Shown piece by piece: positions 1-9,277 of a DNA stretch of 64,000 nucleotides (within the stretch, counting starts at the first letter, position 1; each line of letters opens with the position of its first letter). The position numbers and the translations under genes were made by a program. The notes below the pieces were generated by a model. The model did no database searches and was not told the origin of the DNA. It saw nothing but the letters and a program-made list of their open reading frames with translations. Source of the DNA: an uncultured Alistipes sp. (GTDB taxonomy: Bacteria; Bacteroidota; Bacteroidia; Bacteroidales; Rikenellaceae); contig CAJGEC010000004.1 in assembly GCA_904502285.1 (NCBI GenBank), forward strand, positions 33,072-97,071, in the 5' to 3' direction.

Positions 1-889
1 CCATAGCCAAGCCATTATAGTTGAGTGTCACGTTGCGAGGTATGCGACGACGGAAATAGATTACCGTGTCTCCCACAACCTCGTTTATATTCATAGGCAC
101 GAGTTGTGTCTCCGAGCCAATCTTCGAGAACCTATCAACAATCTTCATCAGGTGGGCCAAATCCTTCGACATCTCCTCCACAGCCATCTGATCGACGGGC
201 TGACCCCTGAGATACTCTATCCATCCCAAGAGCGACGAGGTGGGGGTGCCGAGTTGGTGTGCTGTCTCCTTGGCCAAACCTACCCACACACGATTCTGCT
301 CGTTTTGCTTAGTCGAGGAGAAGGCGATATAGGCAAAGATGGCAAAGATGATGATGATGATGAGTTGTACGTAGGGGAAGAAGACCAAGGCGTTGCGGTG
401 GGCACTTGACACCAATGTCTCGTAGTCGGTCGTGCCATAGTAGATGGTCAGCGTAGTGCGATGCACAATACCATACGACACCGATATAGGCTTGTTACTC
501 TGGCTCATAGCCATAATCTCCTGCTTGAGGCGCTGGCTATCTCCCACAATCTCCTCTGGAAGGTTTGTCACCCACACATTGAGTCGCTCATCGGCGATGA
601 TAAGTGGCACGTTGGTATGCTCGGCCATCTTATTGAGCAGTTCGGGATTATAGATGACCTGACCACCGATATTGGTATTACGCAAGACATCCTCCCACAT
701 CTCCACAGCATTGCGCTCATCCTGGCGCAACTTCTCGATAGCCAACTCATCCTCGTGCTTCATATCCACCGAGACCCTCCACGTATAGAATACCGAGAGC
801 GCAGCAAGAGCCAACCCCACAACGATAACCAATAGGTGACGACGTGTGGTGAAGAGTTCTCTGGGGAGACGTAGGCTCGATAGATTCAT
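1..889 (-). CDS. Sensor histidine kinase, partial (C-terminal part beyond the left edge)
   Basis: Two-component sensor kinase of the inner membrane. From ATG at 889 the product has a first membrane helix at about residues 18-37, an extracytoplasmic stretch to about 165, and a second helix near 169-190 that contains five consecutive Ile codons (an ATC repeat). The dimerisation/phosphoacceptor H-box follows with AKETAHQLGTP, His about 211, a form common in Bacteroidota kinases. The window ends before the ATPase domain, so whether the kinase is intact cannot be seen. It starts 39 bases after the protease gene on the same strand and is probably the last gene of that operon. The signal sensed and the response regulator are unknown. 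Confidence 0.85.
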   Translation of the reverse strand, partial: MNLSSLRLPRELFTTRRHLLVIVVGLALAALSVFYTWRVSVDMKHEDELAIEKLRQDERNAVEMWEDVLRNTNIGGQVIYNPELLNKMAEHTNVPLIIADERLNVWVTNLPEEIVGDSQRLKQEIMAMSQSNKPISVSYGIVHRTTLTIYYGTTDYETLVSSAHRNALVFFPYVQLIIIIIFAIFAYIAFSSTKQNEQNRVWVGLAKETAHQLGTPTSSLLGWIEYLRGQPVDQMAVEEMSKDLAHLMKIVDRFSKIGSETQLVPMNINEVVGDTVIYFRRRIPRNVTLNYNGLAM

Positions 890-928
890 AGGTCTTGCTA
901 CTTCCTTATGGGATTATATCACTGATTA

Positions 929-2629
929 CTAGTGCTTTTCGAGATGTTGCTCTCTAAGTATGCGGTTGTACTCTTCGCTATCGATGAGGAGTTCTATTGC
1001 TCTCTCAACAGCCTCATCCTTTACGGCTACACGCTCCTCGACATCACACAGATAACCATTGCGAAGTATAATCTGTATGCTAAGCGTCTCGATTATCTCA
1101 TCGCGGTAGCGCTCAAGATTTAAGGCAGTATCATCCTTGATGCTCGCCTTGAGTGACTCTATCACAGGACCAAGCTCCTCGGCATAGAGATCCTCCTGCA
1201 CGGCCTTCTCCAAGGCTACTAACGCCTTGCGAATTCCCGACTCATAGGGGATATCCTTATCCTGAAGGAAACGACAAAAGTCCTCGTACTCCTGGTCGCT
1301 AATGACGAAGGTGCGAGGATCAACTCTCTCTTCGTGGTGGCGTTGCATATACTCATCTGCCCAATCATCCATAAAGCCTAACTGATAGAGCGTCGTGGCA
1401 AAACGGCTCACATACTCTGGTTCGAGTTTCACATCGGGGACTATGCCTCCACCATCCCACACACGTCGTCCATTGCGTGTGGCATACTCCGAAATCAGCG
1501 AGTCGGGAATGCTCTTAATGCCTCCCCTGTTGCGCAAATCAGAGTAATCGCGCGACTGGATGCAACGACCCGAAGGTATGTAATACTTCGAGGTGGTATA
1601 TTTGAGATAACTGTTATAACCTAAGTAGCGTGTTCCCTGAACGAGACCCTTGCCGTAAGTGCGCTGACCCATAATTACGGCACGATCCAAGTCCTGGAGC
1701 GCACCAGCCAAAATCTCAGAAGAACTTGCCGATAAATCACTGACAAGCACTACGATAGGGACATCTTCAGCCAAAGGGGCGTAGCGCGTGCTATAGGTAT
1801 GGAGCGACGAACTATCTCGTCCCTTAACTGATACAACTCTCTCATTGCGAGGCAAGAAGAGTGAAAGGATATCGACAGCCTCCTGCAAGACTCCACCACC
1901 ATTCGAGCGATAGTCAAGGACTATACCCTTGAGTGAGTCGGTGGCCATAAGACGCTCCACGGCACGGCGCATCTCGTCGTAACTACCCTCGATAAAGTCG
2001 TTATGCGAGATATAGCCAACACCATCGCGGATGATGCCACTATATGGTATACTGGGGATGGAGATACGCTCACGGCAGAGTCTCAACGTATCAATCGTGC
2101 CTCCAATATTGCGCTTGATGACAACCTCCACAAAGGTCTCTGGCTCGCCCTTGAGCCTGTCGCTGGCATCCTTCACCGTTGCACCCTTCATATCGTAGCC
2201 ATCGATGCTAACTATCTTATCGCCAATCTTTATGCCCGCCTTATCCGAGGGTGAACCCTGATAAGGCTGTGCAAAGATTACGTAGTCGCCCCTCTGACGA
2301 ATCGTAGAGCCAACACCTCCATAGCGACCCGTAGTGAGAACCTCAAAGTCGTTCATATCCTCCTCCGAGAGGTACTCCGAGTAGGGGTCGGTACTCATCA
2401 CCATACCCATAACGGCAGAGTTGAGAAGGTCATCAACCTTAACCTCATCAACAAAGCCAACCTCGAACTCTCGCATTATGTTGGCCAATATCTCCGTAGC
2501 ACGACCAAGTTCGAAGTCGGCCCTCTCGCGCTCCACCTCCTGTGCCGTAGCCTCGACAGCCACTGCCAAGCAGAGCATAGCCAACAACGAATACATAAGC
2601 CCTCTACAACCTATAACCCTTTGTTTCAT
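929..2629 (-). CDS. S41 family C-terminal processing peptidase (CtpA/Prc type)
   Basis: Periplasmic serine protease of the tail-specific/CTP family, 566 residues. A Sec signal peptide lies at residues 1-30. A PDZ domain lies at about 85-175, with the GRYGGVGSTI start typical of these enzymes. The S41 catalytic core follows, with the Ser motif SASSSEILAGAL and the Lys in YGKGLVQG, so the Ser-Lys dyad is present. A long helical C-terminal extension of about 150 residues follows the core. Family members trim C-termini of periplasmic or lipid-anchored proteins; the substrate here is unknown. It begins 6 bases after the membrane-protein gene, so it is co-transcribed with the ispH-cmk genes. Confidence 0.93.
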   Translation of the reverse strand: MKQRVIGCRGLMYSLLAMLCLAVAVEATAQEVERERADFELGRATEILANIMREFEVGFVDEVKVDDLLNSAVMGMVMSTDPYSEYLSEEDMNDFEVLTTGRYGGVGSTIRQRGDYVIFAQPYQGSPSDKAGIKIGDKIVSIDGYDMKGATVKDASDRLKGEPETFVEVVIKRNIGGTIDTLRLCRERISIPSIPYSGIIRDGVGYISHNDFIEGSYDEMRRAVERLMATDSLKGIVLDYRSNGGGVLQEAVDILSLFLPRNERVVSVKGRDSSSLHTYSTRYAPLAEDVPIVVLVSDLSASSSEILAGALQDLDRAVIMGQRTYGKGLVQGTRYLGYNSYLKYTTSKYYIPSGRCIQSRDYSDLRNRGGIKSIPDSLISEYATRNGRRVWDGGGIVPDVKLEPEYVSRFATTLYQLGFMDDWADEYMQRHHEERVDPRTFVISDQEYEDFCRFLQDKDIPYESGIRKALVALEKAVQEDLYAEELGPVIESLKASIKDDTALNLERYRDEIIETLSIQIILRNGYLCDVEERVAVKDEAVERAIELLIDSEEYNRILREQHLEKH

Positions 2630-2635
2630 AATAGA

Positions 2636-3115
2636 TTACTTCTCCTCGAATCTGCTATTGTGGATATACGCCTCCAACTGGAAGGCTATGCGCGCCACAG
2701 CACGACGGATACCCTCGATAACCACCACACCCTCAGCCTCACGCACCTCAATTCTATCCTCATAGAAGAAGGTCAAGCGACGGAAAAAGCCCTTGGCACG
2801 ATAGTAGCGGATGCCACCCTCCTCTCGCTCCAACTCAAAGCCATAGAGTGCCATAGCATTATCTATGCGCACAACATCGTTGGCAAAGGTACAATTAGCC
2901 ACCGTGCGGCTCATAAAGCCAAAGCGTGGGTAGAACAACGACAACACCACCAAGGCTACAACAAGCATTATTCCACGCTCGGTGAGCATCTGCATCTTGA
3001 GCATCATCCACAAATCAACCTGTGGATATGAGATGTAAGTCATAACAGCCGTCAGTATCACATACAAAACGGAGATAAATATCAAATATTTTAGTGACCT
3101 AATTATATATCTCAT
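2636..3115 (-). CDS. Small two-helix membrane protein of unknown function
   Basis: 159 residues. Two hydrophobic helices at about residues 10-30 and 46-65 are followed by a soluble domain of about 90 residues rich in charged residues, which topology would place in the cytoplasm. I do not recognise the family. It lies between ispH and the S41 protease with gaps of 21 and 6 bases, which makes co-transcription very likely. It could be an accessory of the neighbouring protease or kinase, but nothing in the sequence shows this. Confidence 0.7.
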   Translation of the reverse strand: MRYIIRSLKYLIFISVLYVILTAVMTYISYPQVDLWMMLKMQMLTERGIMLVVALVVLSLFYPRFGFMSRTVANCTFANDVVRIDNAMALYGFELEREEGGIRYYRAKGFFRRLTFFYEDRIEVREAEGVVVIEGIRRAVARIAFQLEAYIHNSRFEEK

Positions 3116-3136
3116 AACTTTTTATATTTCAATGTT

Positions 3137-4030
3137 TTACTTCTCCTCAACATCATCCACTATCTCGGCCCCTGTCATCGTTGCCACCGCTTGAGCAACA
3201 TCCTCCATAAGCCAACGAGGGGTGGATGTAGCACCACAGATACCTACACTCTCAACACCCTCAAACCACTCTGCCTTAATCTCCGAGGCCTCCTCGATAT
3301 TGTAACAAGCGCTATTTGCCGAACGACATACATCAGATAGCACTCGGCCATTCGACGACTTCTTGCCACAGACAAACAACACAACATCGACACTCTTCGA
3401 GAACTCCTTCAAGCCCTGCTCACGGCCCGCCACACGGCGACAAATAGTGTCATTAACCACAAACTCCACACCATCGGTCATACGCTCTCGGATATGCTCG
3501 GCGATGCTCTCAAAGAGTTCGATACTCTGGGTGGTCTGCGAAAGAAGGTAGATCGGTTGCGTATAGTTCAATCCATCCAAATCCTCCAGACGCTCCACAA
3601 CAACGACATCATCGCCTACCTGACCCGTAAGGCCAATAACCTCGGCGTGACCTCGCTTACCCAAAAGCACTACCCTACCTCCTACGCTCTGCATCTTGCT
3701 ATAGGCCTCACGCACCAAGCGCTGAAGGCGAGCAACGACAGGACAAGTGGCATCGATAACCTCTATACCAACGCTCTCGGCCTGCTGATAGGTATGTGGT
3801 GGCTCTCCGTGGGCACGAATAAGCATCGTTTGGCCTCCGAGGTTTGCTATATCTTGGTGACTTATGGTCTTAAGGCCCATATTCTCCAAGCGCTGTACCT
3901 CGACTCGATTGTGTACAATATCGCCGAGGCAATAGACAACCTCTCTGCGTTTCAAAGCCTCCTCAGCCTCGCCAATGGCACGCACCACACCGAAGCAGAA
4001 TCCTGAAAATGGATCTATGGTAACCTTCAT
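3137..4030 (-). CDS. ispH: 4-hydroxy-3-methylbut-2-enyl diphosphate reductase
   Basis: Last enzyme of the MEP isoprenoid pathway; an iron-sulfur enzyme that converts HMBPP to IPP and DMAPP. The three conserved cluster Cys are visible in FSGFCFGV, ATCPVVAR and NDTICRR. At 297 residues it has the usual LytB length. I chose ATG at 4030 (MKVTIDPFSG), which has a GAGAGGAAG Shine-Dalgarno-like stretch just upstream. An in-frame ATG at 4060 would overlap cmk and add ten residues unlike the family. It follows cmk in the same operon. Its pathway partner ispG is about 30 kb away in this window. Confidence 0.96.
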   Translation of the reverse strand: MKVTIDPFSGFCFGVVRAIGEAEEALKRREVVYCLGDIVHNRVEVQRLENMGLKTISHQDIANLGGQTMLIRAHGEPPHTYQQAESVGIEVIDATCPVVARLQRLVREAYSKMQSVGGRVVLLGKRGHAEVIGLTGQVGDDVVVVERLEDLDGLNYTQPIYLLSQTTQSIELFESIAEHIRERMTDGVEFVVNDTICRRVAGREQGLKEFSKSVDVVLFVCGKKSSNGRVLSDVCRSANSACYNIEEASEIKAEWFEGVESVGICGATSTPRWLMEDVAQAVATMTGAEIVDDVEEK

Positions 4031-4049
4031 AAAAATCTTCCTCTCTTCG

Positions 4050-4745
4050 TTATGCTTCAACTACCGATTTATAGAGTTCGTCGAACCAAGCCATCTGCTC
4101 CTCAACACTCATATAGGAGTTATCCAAAACCACAGCATCGTCGGCCTTGCGTAGCGGAGAGATTGCTCGTGTCATATCAGCCTTATCACGTGACACCACA
4201 TTGTCGTAAACCTCCTCCAAGGTGACGCTGTCACCCTTAACGGTAAGCTCCTTGAAGCGTCGCTCGGCACGCACCATAGGGTCGGCAGTCATATAGATCT
4301 TAATCTCGGCATCGGGGAAGACCACCGTACCAATATCTCGACCATCCATAACAACACCACCCTTACGGCCCATCTGTTGTTGTATAGCAACCAACTTAGA
4401 GCGCACCTCGGCAATGCTACTTACTGCACTCACACAGTTGCTAACCTCGATAGTACGAATCTTACCCTCGGCAAGGTCGCCATTGACGTAGATGTCGCTG
4501 GCACCACGCTGTGGGTTGAAGCGAAAATCGATATCTATATCTCCGAGGCTCGACTTAATGCGCTCCTCATCGACAATACCATTCTCTATGATACTATTCT
4601 CCAAGGCATAGAGCGTAACAGCACGATACATAGCCCCTGTGTCGATGAAGATATAACCGAGACGCGCTGCTATAGCCTTAGCAAAGGTACTCTTACCACA
4701 CGACGAATGACCATCGATGGCTATTATAATTCGCTTTCTATCCAT
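4050..4745 (-). CDS. cmk: Cytidylate kinase
   Basis: Phosphorylates CMP and dCMP to the diphosphates. 231 residues, normal for bacterial Cmk. The P-loop reads GHSSCGKST at about residues 12-20. The CMP-binding segment DTGAMYRAVT, the VVMDGRDIGTVVFPDA motif and the lid SRDKADMTRAISPL are all in place. The gene starts 2 bases after the lysE-like gene ends, and its stop lies 19 bases before the ispH start, so all three are surely co-transcribed. Confidence 0.97.
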   Translation of the reverse strand: MDRKRIIIAIDGHSSCGKSTFAKAIAARLGYIFIDTGAMYRAVTLYALENSIIENGIVDEERIKSSLGDIDIDFRFNPQRGASDIYVNGDLAEGKIRTIEVSNCVSAVSSIAEVRSKLVAIQQQMGRKGGVVMDGRDIGTVVFPDAEIKIYMTADPMVRAERRFKELTVKGDSVTLEEVYDNVVSRDKADMTRAISPLRKADDAVVLDNSYMSVEEQMAWFDELYKSVVEA

Positions 4746-4747
4746 TG

Positions 4748-5431
4748 CTAACTAATTATTACAGAGATTATTGTTATTATACCCAGAGCCGAAATCACCA
4801 CTCCTGCAATGCGGTTGATGGTGAGCATATGGCGAGGGCGGAAACGCTTACGGAAGAGGTTGATGGTGGAGGTTAGGGCCAACCACCAAACTATTGCTCC
4901 GAGCAGGAAACCTCCCAAGACTAAGACGTTATTTACTATCCTTTTGCCATAAAATCCCCCATCTGCGGCCATTGTCATACCCTCGGTAGAGAGGTCGAGG
5001 TCGATATTAAACATCGTGAAGAAGGCCAAGATATATGGTATTACCACCACAAAATTTGCCAACGTAAAACCAAACATAGAGCCGAAATCCTGCCAGAGGG
5101 CGCTATGGCCAGCACGGTTCTTACGTATCTGAGGTACTGGGTTTTTCAAAAATATCAAGATACCGACAATAACCACGAAGCATCCTCCGATAAGTTGGAT
5201 TATGGTGCTATAGGCATCGATATAGTTCTTCAACAGGGCATAGACAGAAAAGGCTAAGATAGCCATTAAGGTATCGGCAAGGGCAACACCAAGACCCGAA
5301 AAGAGACCCGAAAAGTAACCCTTACTCAAGGTTCGCTGGATACATAACACAGCCACAGGGCCCACCGTAACAGATGAAGCAAGGCCGACACAAAGTCCTC
5401 CAAAGAGTATTTTTAGCAACTCAACTATCAT
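4748..5431 (-). CDS. LysE family amino-acid/metabolite exporter
   Basis: Inner-membrane exporter of 227 residues, predicted to have six helices. The N-terminal segment GLASSVTVGPVAVLCIQRTL matches the LysE/RhtB signature, in which a GP motif in helix 1 is conserved. The substrate cannot be told; the family exports amino acids and related compounds. It is the first gene of the leftward run ending with the sensor kinase. A -7 element on the minus strand at 5495-5502 suggests its promoter, about 65 bases upstream. Confidence 0.85.
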   Translation of the reverse strand: MIVELLKILFGGLCVGLASSVTVGPVAVLCIQRTLSKGYFSGLFSGLGVALADTLMAILAFSVYALLKNYIDAYSTIIQLIGGCFVVIVGILIFLKNPVPQIRKNRAGHSALWQDFGSMFGFTLANFVVVIPYILAFFTMFNIDLDLSTEGMTMAADGGFYGKRIVNNVLVLGGFLLGAIVWWLALTSTINLFRKRFRPRHMLTINRIAGVVISALGIITIISVIIS

Positions 5432-5494
5432 AGTCTAAAAATTCTTAATACCTCCATCGAAACTACTCTTTTTTTTCGATGAGCATATTTGGGG

Positions 5495-5502
5495 CAAAGT
5501 TA
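5495..5502 (-). promoter_or_regulatory. Promoter -7 element for the lysE-cmk-ispH operon
   Basis: Read on the minus strand this is TAACTTTG, matching the Bacteroidota consensus TAnnTTTG. It lies about 65 bases upstream of the start at 5431. No clear TTG -33 partner is visible. Confidence 0.5.
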
Positions 5503-5634
5503 CGAAAAGGTGAGCGAAGAAAAAAATATGTGCGCCTAATTTTTTATACCTCAACCCACCGAACTATACTTTGTATAGAGGTTTAGTAAAATAACCATAC
5601 CACAGACTATTCCGTCGAGTATAAATTCTATATT

Positions 5635-5664
5635 TTGAAGAAATAAAATTATTTCCTATCTTTA
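5635..5664 (+). promoter_or_regulatory. Candidate promoter for the DUF3467 gene
   Basis: TTG at 5635-5637, a 19-base spacer, then TATCTTTA at 5657-5664, one base off TAnnTTTG. The implied transcript would carry a leader of roughly 80 bases. Confidence 0.4.
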
Positions 5665-5749
5665 CGATGATTTTTGGGAAACTACAACAATTGTTTACCC
5701 TCACATCCACTCCGAAATTAGGTAATTAATAACATAAAATTTTTGTACT

Positions 5750-6052
5750 ATGACAGAGAAAAAGAGCCAGCAGATTAATATACACCTCGGCGAAGAGGTA
5801 GGTCAGGGCAACTACTGCAATCTATCGATTATCACATTCTCACCTTCGGAGTTTATCCTCGACTTCGCAACGATGCTTCCAGGCCTAAGTCAAGCAAATG
5901 TTAAGAGCCGTGTGATCCTTACTCCAGAGAATGCCAAGCGCCTTATGCTCACTTTGCAGGAGAATGTATCTCGATACGAGAGCAACGTAGGCCCAATAAA
6001 TGTTCAGCGCAAGATGAATATTGAGCCTTTTAGTGGTAAGGGTAACGCATAG
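5750..6052 (+). CDS. DUF3467 family protein
   Basis: Cytosolic protein of 100 residues. The segment from about residue 20 to 80 (NYCNLSIITFSPSEFILDFA, then LTPENAKRLMLTLQENVSRYE) matches my recollection of the DUF3467 family, common in Bacteroidota and of unknown function. There is no signal peptide or membrane helix. It has its own promoter candidate and is followed by a strong terminator, so it is transcribed alone. Confidence 0.85.
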   Translation: MTEKKSQQINIHLGEEVGQGNYCNLSIITFSPSEFILDFATMLPGLSQANVKSRVILTPENAKRLMLTLQENVSRYESNVGPINVQRKMNIEPFSGKGNA

Positions 6053-6071
6053 TAAATCACTTAATTAGATT

Positions 6072-6114
6072 AAAAAAAGTGTGTACAATAAATTTTGTAC
6101 ACACTTTTCTTTTT
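6072..6114. terminator. Bidirectional intrinsic terminator
   Basis: A perfect 14-bp inverted repeat (6075-6088 with 6095-6108) around a 6-base loop, with an A-run on the left and a T-run on the right. It lies between two convergent genes and can serve both. Confidence 0.85.
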
Positions 6115-6126
6115 AGTCGTTGCTTC

Positions 6127-8193
6127 TTACATCTTCACAACCACAGACTCTAATTCCACACCGCTACTACGAGTCTCTTTGAGACTATCATATAACTCTC
6201 GAAGTTCTTCGATGTCACCCTTATTATCTGCCGTTGGTAAGGTCAATAATCTTCCGATAGTTCCTACCTTACCACTATTATCTGTTGCATAGGCTAAGGC
6301 TGTCTGCTCCACATTCCAATCTACCAAATAGAATGTGTATGGCTGATTCACACTACACGTAGCCCAATAGCCAGTAGTTAAACTCCATATCTCGGCATCT
6401 GAATAGGTTGTCAGGTTCGAGCAATCACCCTCAACCATTGTGGTAAAGAGTGTGCGCACGTTATCTAAATTGTTATACTTAACAACTGTAATCACCCTAC
6501 CCTGAGTAGCACTCTTATCATTGAAGATAGTTCCATTCTCATCATCTCCAGAATAGTAACCCACCAACTCTACTACGGGTGCTGTAATACCCAAAGTGTC
6601 GGTGTGGGCTATATTGTCGAAGGTTATACACCTAACCACATCGGCAGTGTGAATATCCATCACCATAATATATCCCATAATCTCGGTATCGGGGTCCAAA
6701 CCTGAAACCTCTACAGAGACATCTCCTCTATAGTAGTACTGATCCAAGAGCTCTGCAATGGTGATAGATGGGTTAAACTTATAGGTCTCCTCAAAGATAT
6801 AGTCGAAATTCTCACGCTCTATACGCTTGAACTCCTCCTCGTTATAGTTCTCCCTCTTGCACGCACCTGGGAGGTAGTATATAGTCGGGTCGCTCGACTT
6901 GATATTCATTTTAAAACCATAAGGCGACACCGAATTTGTAGTAATGGTAAACTCTACCTCCTCGACAGAGCCTCCAGGAAGAGTCTTAAAGGTCTTCATA
7001 TAGGCATCAGTGGTGATACCACCATTATAACCAAAGGCTATGACGTAGTAGTAGGTATCGGGAGCTGGTAGTTGGAAGGCATTAGAGCCAGAGTGCTCAA
7101 CAACACCCTTATCGTCGGCCATTATATCCATCCAGCCTCCCCACTGCTCAACCAACTGATGCATCAAGTCCTGAGCCTCTGTAACTCCATCCCAGGGTTG
7201 AATCAAAGCACAATACTTCTCACTATTATTCGAAGGGGTGATACGTACCGACGCACTCAACTGACCAATATCCCACACCTCTATATCGAAGGTCATAGAC
7301 GACTTCTCTGCACCCTTAGTCACATACTCACCCTTGGTTATAGGGGTAGTGATAACGATACCCTCACTATCGAGGATAAGGCCCGCAATGAGGTAGTAGT
7401 AGGTACTCTTCTCTTTGAGCCCCTTAGCCTCTAAGGTTAAGTCTCCACTATGTATCAAGGCTTCAACAATCTCTGATTCGCTATAACCTACTTGTAGATA
7501 GGCATTTATATCCTGCTGGAAAAAGTACTCGTAAAAATAGTTTTCAGTCATTCCATAACCACTCTCCGAGGTGTAGTAGTCGTACTGCTCCTTTGTCATA
7601 GTACATAGATACCACAAGATCTCCTTGTCGGATGGCTTAACATTAAATACTACGTTGTTATCCTTTACCGTTGTATTCACCTCGAACGTACACTCCATCT
7701 GCTCCACGGCCAAGGTCTTAAAACCACACTTTACCAACTCCGTATTACAATTGTAATAATCCGCAGCATCAACACCAAAGACAAGGATATAGTATTCGGC
7801 ATCTATATCCAAACCTGAGTAGGTTACACTCTCCACAATACCACGGTCTATGATTTGTGGCATATACTCCTCAAGGGTCTTTCCCATTTCATAGGCTTCG
7901 TTCGATAGTTCTTGGAATATGGTAGTAACTATATACTCATCTTTTAGGAACTCATCAACCTCCTCAGCCTCCTTGATAATACAGAGGTAGTCACCCTCCA
8001 AATTCTCAGGTCTAACACTAAAAGTCACAGTTGAACGTGTGACATCACTAATCTCTACATCGAAGAAAGACTTTGCGGTAGGATCCTCGGTAGATGGAGG
8101 TGTAGGGGTATCGGTATGACTATCCTCCACACAAGAGGTCGCCACCATAAGTATCGCTACAGCGAATAGTAGGAAAAGTTGTTTTATTCTCAT
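6127..8193 (-). CDS. Large lipoprotein with four FN3-like repeats
   Basis: 688-residue predicted lipoprotein. The signal peptide ends in a lipobox (VATSC, Cys about 21) followed by an acidic/Thr-Pro linker. The body shows four imperfect repeats of about 110-130 residues, each opening with a beta-strand pattern such as FDVEISDVTRSTVTFSV and closing on AEYYILVFGVD-like strands, resembling fibronectin type III folds. A different C-terminal domain of about 130 residues follows. The binding partner is unknown. The acidic residues after the Cys suggest surface export, known in Bacteroidota, but this is inference. It is monocistronic, with its own promoter candidate and a shared terminator. Confidence 0.8.
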   Translation of the reverse strand: MRIKQLFLLFAVAILMVATSCVEDSHTDTPTPPSTEDPTAKSFFDVEISDVTRSTVTFSVRPENLEGDYLCIIKEAEEVDEFLKDEYIVTTIFQELSNEAYEMGKTLEEYMPQIIDRGIVESVTYSGLDIDAEYYILVFGVDAADYYNCNTELVKCGFKTLAVEQMECTFEVNTTVKDNNVVFNVKPSDKEILWYLCTMTKEQYDYYTSESGYGMTENYFYEYFFQQDINAYLQVGYSESEIVEALIHSGDLTLEAKGLKEKSTYYYLIAGLILDSEGIVITTPITKGEYVTKGAEKSSMTFDIEVWDIGQLSASVRITPSNNSEKYCALIQPWDGVTEAQDLMHQLVEQWGGWMDIMADDKGVVEHSGSNAFQLPAPDTYYYVIAFGYNGGITTDAYMKTFKTLPGGSVEEVEFTITTNSVSPYGFKMNIKSSDPTIYYLPGACKRENYNEEEFKRIERENFDYIFEETYKFNPSITIAELLDQYYYRGDVSVEVSGLDPDTEIMGYIMVMDIHTADVVRCITFDNIAHTDTLGITAPVVELVGYYSGDDENGTIFNDKSATQGRVITVVKYNNLDNVRTLFTTMVEGDCSNLTTYSDAEIWSLTTGYWATCSVNQPYTFYLVDWNVEQTALAYATDNSGKVGTIGRLLTLPTADNKGDIEELRELYDSLKETRSSGVELESVVVKM

Positions 8194-8278
8194 TGTATCT
8201 ATTTTTATAGGTTATTATCTATTATTTAAACTATACGGCGGGGTATTCTATATTTAGAATAGGGTATAAAACATACTA

Positions 8279-8286
8279 CAAATGTA
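8279..8286 (-). promoter_or_regulatory. Promoter -7 element for the FN3-like lipoprotein
   Basis: Minus strand TACATTTG fits TAnnTTTG and lies 86 bases upstream of the start at 8193. No convincing -33 element. Confidence 0.45.
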
Positions 8287-8318
8287 GGAAATTTTATTCA
8301 CTCCCACTACTGCGAGTT

Positions 8319-8348
8319 TTGAAAATCATTTTTTATTCTTTAATTTTG
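8319..8348 (+). promoter_or_regulatory. Promoter for dut
   Basis: TTG (8319-8321), a 19-base spacer, then TAATTTTG (8341-8348). Both elements and their spacing fit the Bacteroidota housekeeping promoter. Transcription should start near 8354. Confidence 0.65.
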
Positions 8349-8376
8349 TGGTAGAAACTTTTAAATAATGGTATCT

Positions 8377-8808
8377 ATGAAGGTAAAAATAGTAAACTCA
8401 TCGGACTTTGAGACCCCCTTCTATGCTACGGAGCAGTCGGCAGGTATGGATCTCAAGGCAAATATCACCGAGCCAATCACCCTTGGCCCATTGGAGCGAG
8501 CAATGGTACCAACGGGAATCTCTATAGCACTCCCCGATGGTTACGAGGCACAGGTACGCCCACGTAGTGGTTTGGCTGCTAAGTTTGGTATTACGGTGCT
8601 TAACTCCCCCGGAACTATCGATGCAGACTATCGCGGAGAGATAAAGGTTATTTTAGTAAACCTATCGAATCAGGAGTTTACTATCAATCGTGGAGAGCGC
8701 ATAGCACAGATGGTTGTTGCCCGTCACGAAAAGGTGGAGTGGGACGAGGTTGAAACACTCGACCAGACGGAACGAGGAGCTGGCGGCTTTGGCTCAACAG
8801 GACGTTAA
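8377..8808 (+). CDS. dut: dUTP diphosphatase
   Basis: Hydrolyses dUTP to dUMP and pyrophosphate, keeping uracil out of DNA and feeding thymidylate synthesis. Trimeric dUTPase motifs appear in order: [35 protein letters not shown], and the C-terminal [11 protein letters not shown] that closes over the active site. I prefer ATG at 8377 (MKVKIVN, 143 residues), which fits the family. An in-frame ATG at 8368 would add three residues and leave a leader of only about 14 bases. Confidence 0.96.
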   Translation: MKVKIVNSSDFETPFYATEQSAGMDLKANITEPITLGPLERAMVPTGISIALPDGYEAQVRPRSGLAAKFGITVLNSPGTIDADYRGEIKVILVNLSNQEFTINRGERIAQMVVARHEKVEWDEVETLDQTERGAGGFGSTGR

Positions 8809-8832
8809 TCTCCTTTTTATCTATATCATATC

Positions 8833-8866
8833 ATCCCATCCACACCAAAGGATGGGATTTTTATTT
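8833..8866 (+). terminator. Intrinsic terminator after dut
   Basis: A 9-bp perfect stem (8833-8841 with 8850-8858), an 8-base loop and a following T-run, 24 bases after the dut stop. Confidence 0.85.
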
Positions 8867-9189
8867 CTACCCAACCAAGCCCACTTTTCAACATTAGTTT
8901 TTTATTTTTATATACTTATTTTAATATTAATAGAAAATATAAAGAATAATAATAGCTGTTGAAAGTGTTAGTAACCTTGTGTGAATTTAGTTATAAACAA
9001 TTTTCATTTTTTTTGTTATTATTTATTACGTTTTAAATTTTTAAAAATCAAATACTTAATAAAAATAATAAACAGGTGTTAGAAAGTTTATTAACAAATT
9101 AACACCCTAAAATTATTAACATATATGGTTGGTAAGTGGGGTGAAGGTTTGATGTTCGGTGTTGAAACATAATTTATTCTTTTTACTTG

Positions 9190-9225
9190 CAAAAAAGAAA
9201 GGGGCGTATATACAGCGCCCCTTTT
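9190..9225 (-). terminator. Intrinsic terminator after mrp
   Basis: Stem AAAGGGGCG (9198-9206) with CGCCCCTTT (9216-9224). On the minus strand it is followed by a T-rich run, so it ends the dnaB-mrp transcript. Confidence 0.8.
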
Positions 9226-9277
9226 GAAATATCAAATTTATTTTTCAATTTTTTCACAAATTTTATCAACCTACTTT

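Larger units (their letters stand above)
5432..5749. other. Divergent intergenic region, 318 bases
   Basis: AT-rich region between the leftward lysE-like operon and the rightward DUF3467 gene. It holds the two promoter candidates listed separately. I see no RNA gene or further coding sequence; a 20-codon reading frame at about 5667 has nothing to support it. Confidence 0.6.
8809..9277. other. AT-rich convergent intergenic region; candidate replication origin
   Basis: 469 bases with no coding sequence. It is bounded by the dut terminator on the left and the mrp terminator on the right; the 320 bases between them are extremely AT-rich. Short related motifs recur: CTTTTCAACA at 8884-8893 and 9274-9283, TGTTGAAAGT at 8957-8966, TGTTGAAACA at 9160-9169, and TTATCAACC at 9263-9271. 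They are 6-7 of 9 matches to the E. coli DnaA box, and no exact TTATCCACA is present. An origin is possible but unproven; see findings. Confidence 0.35.
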
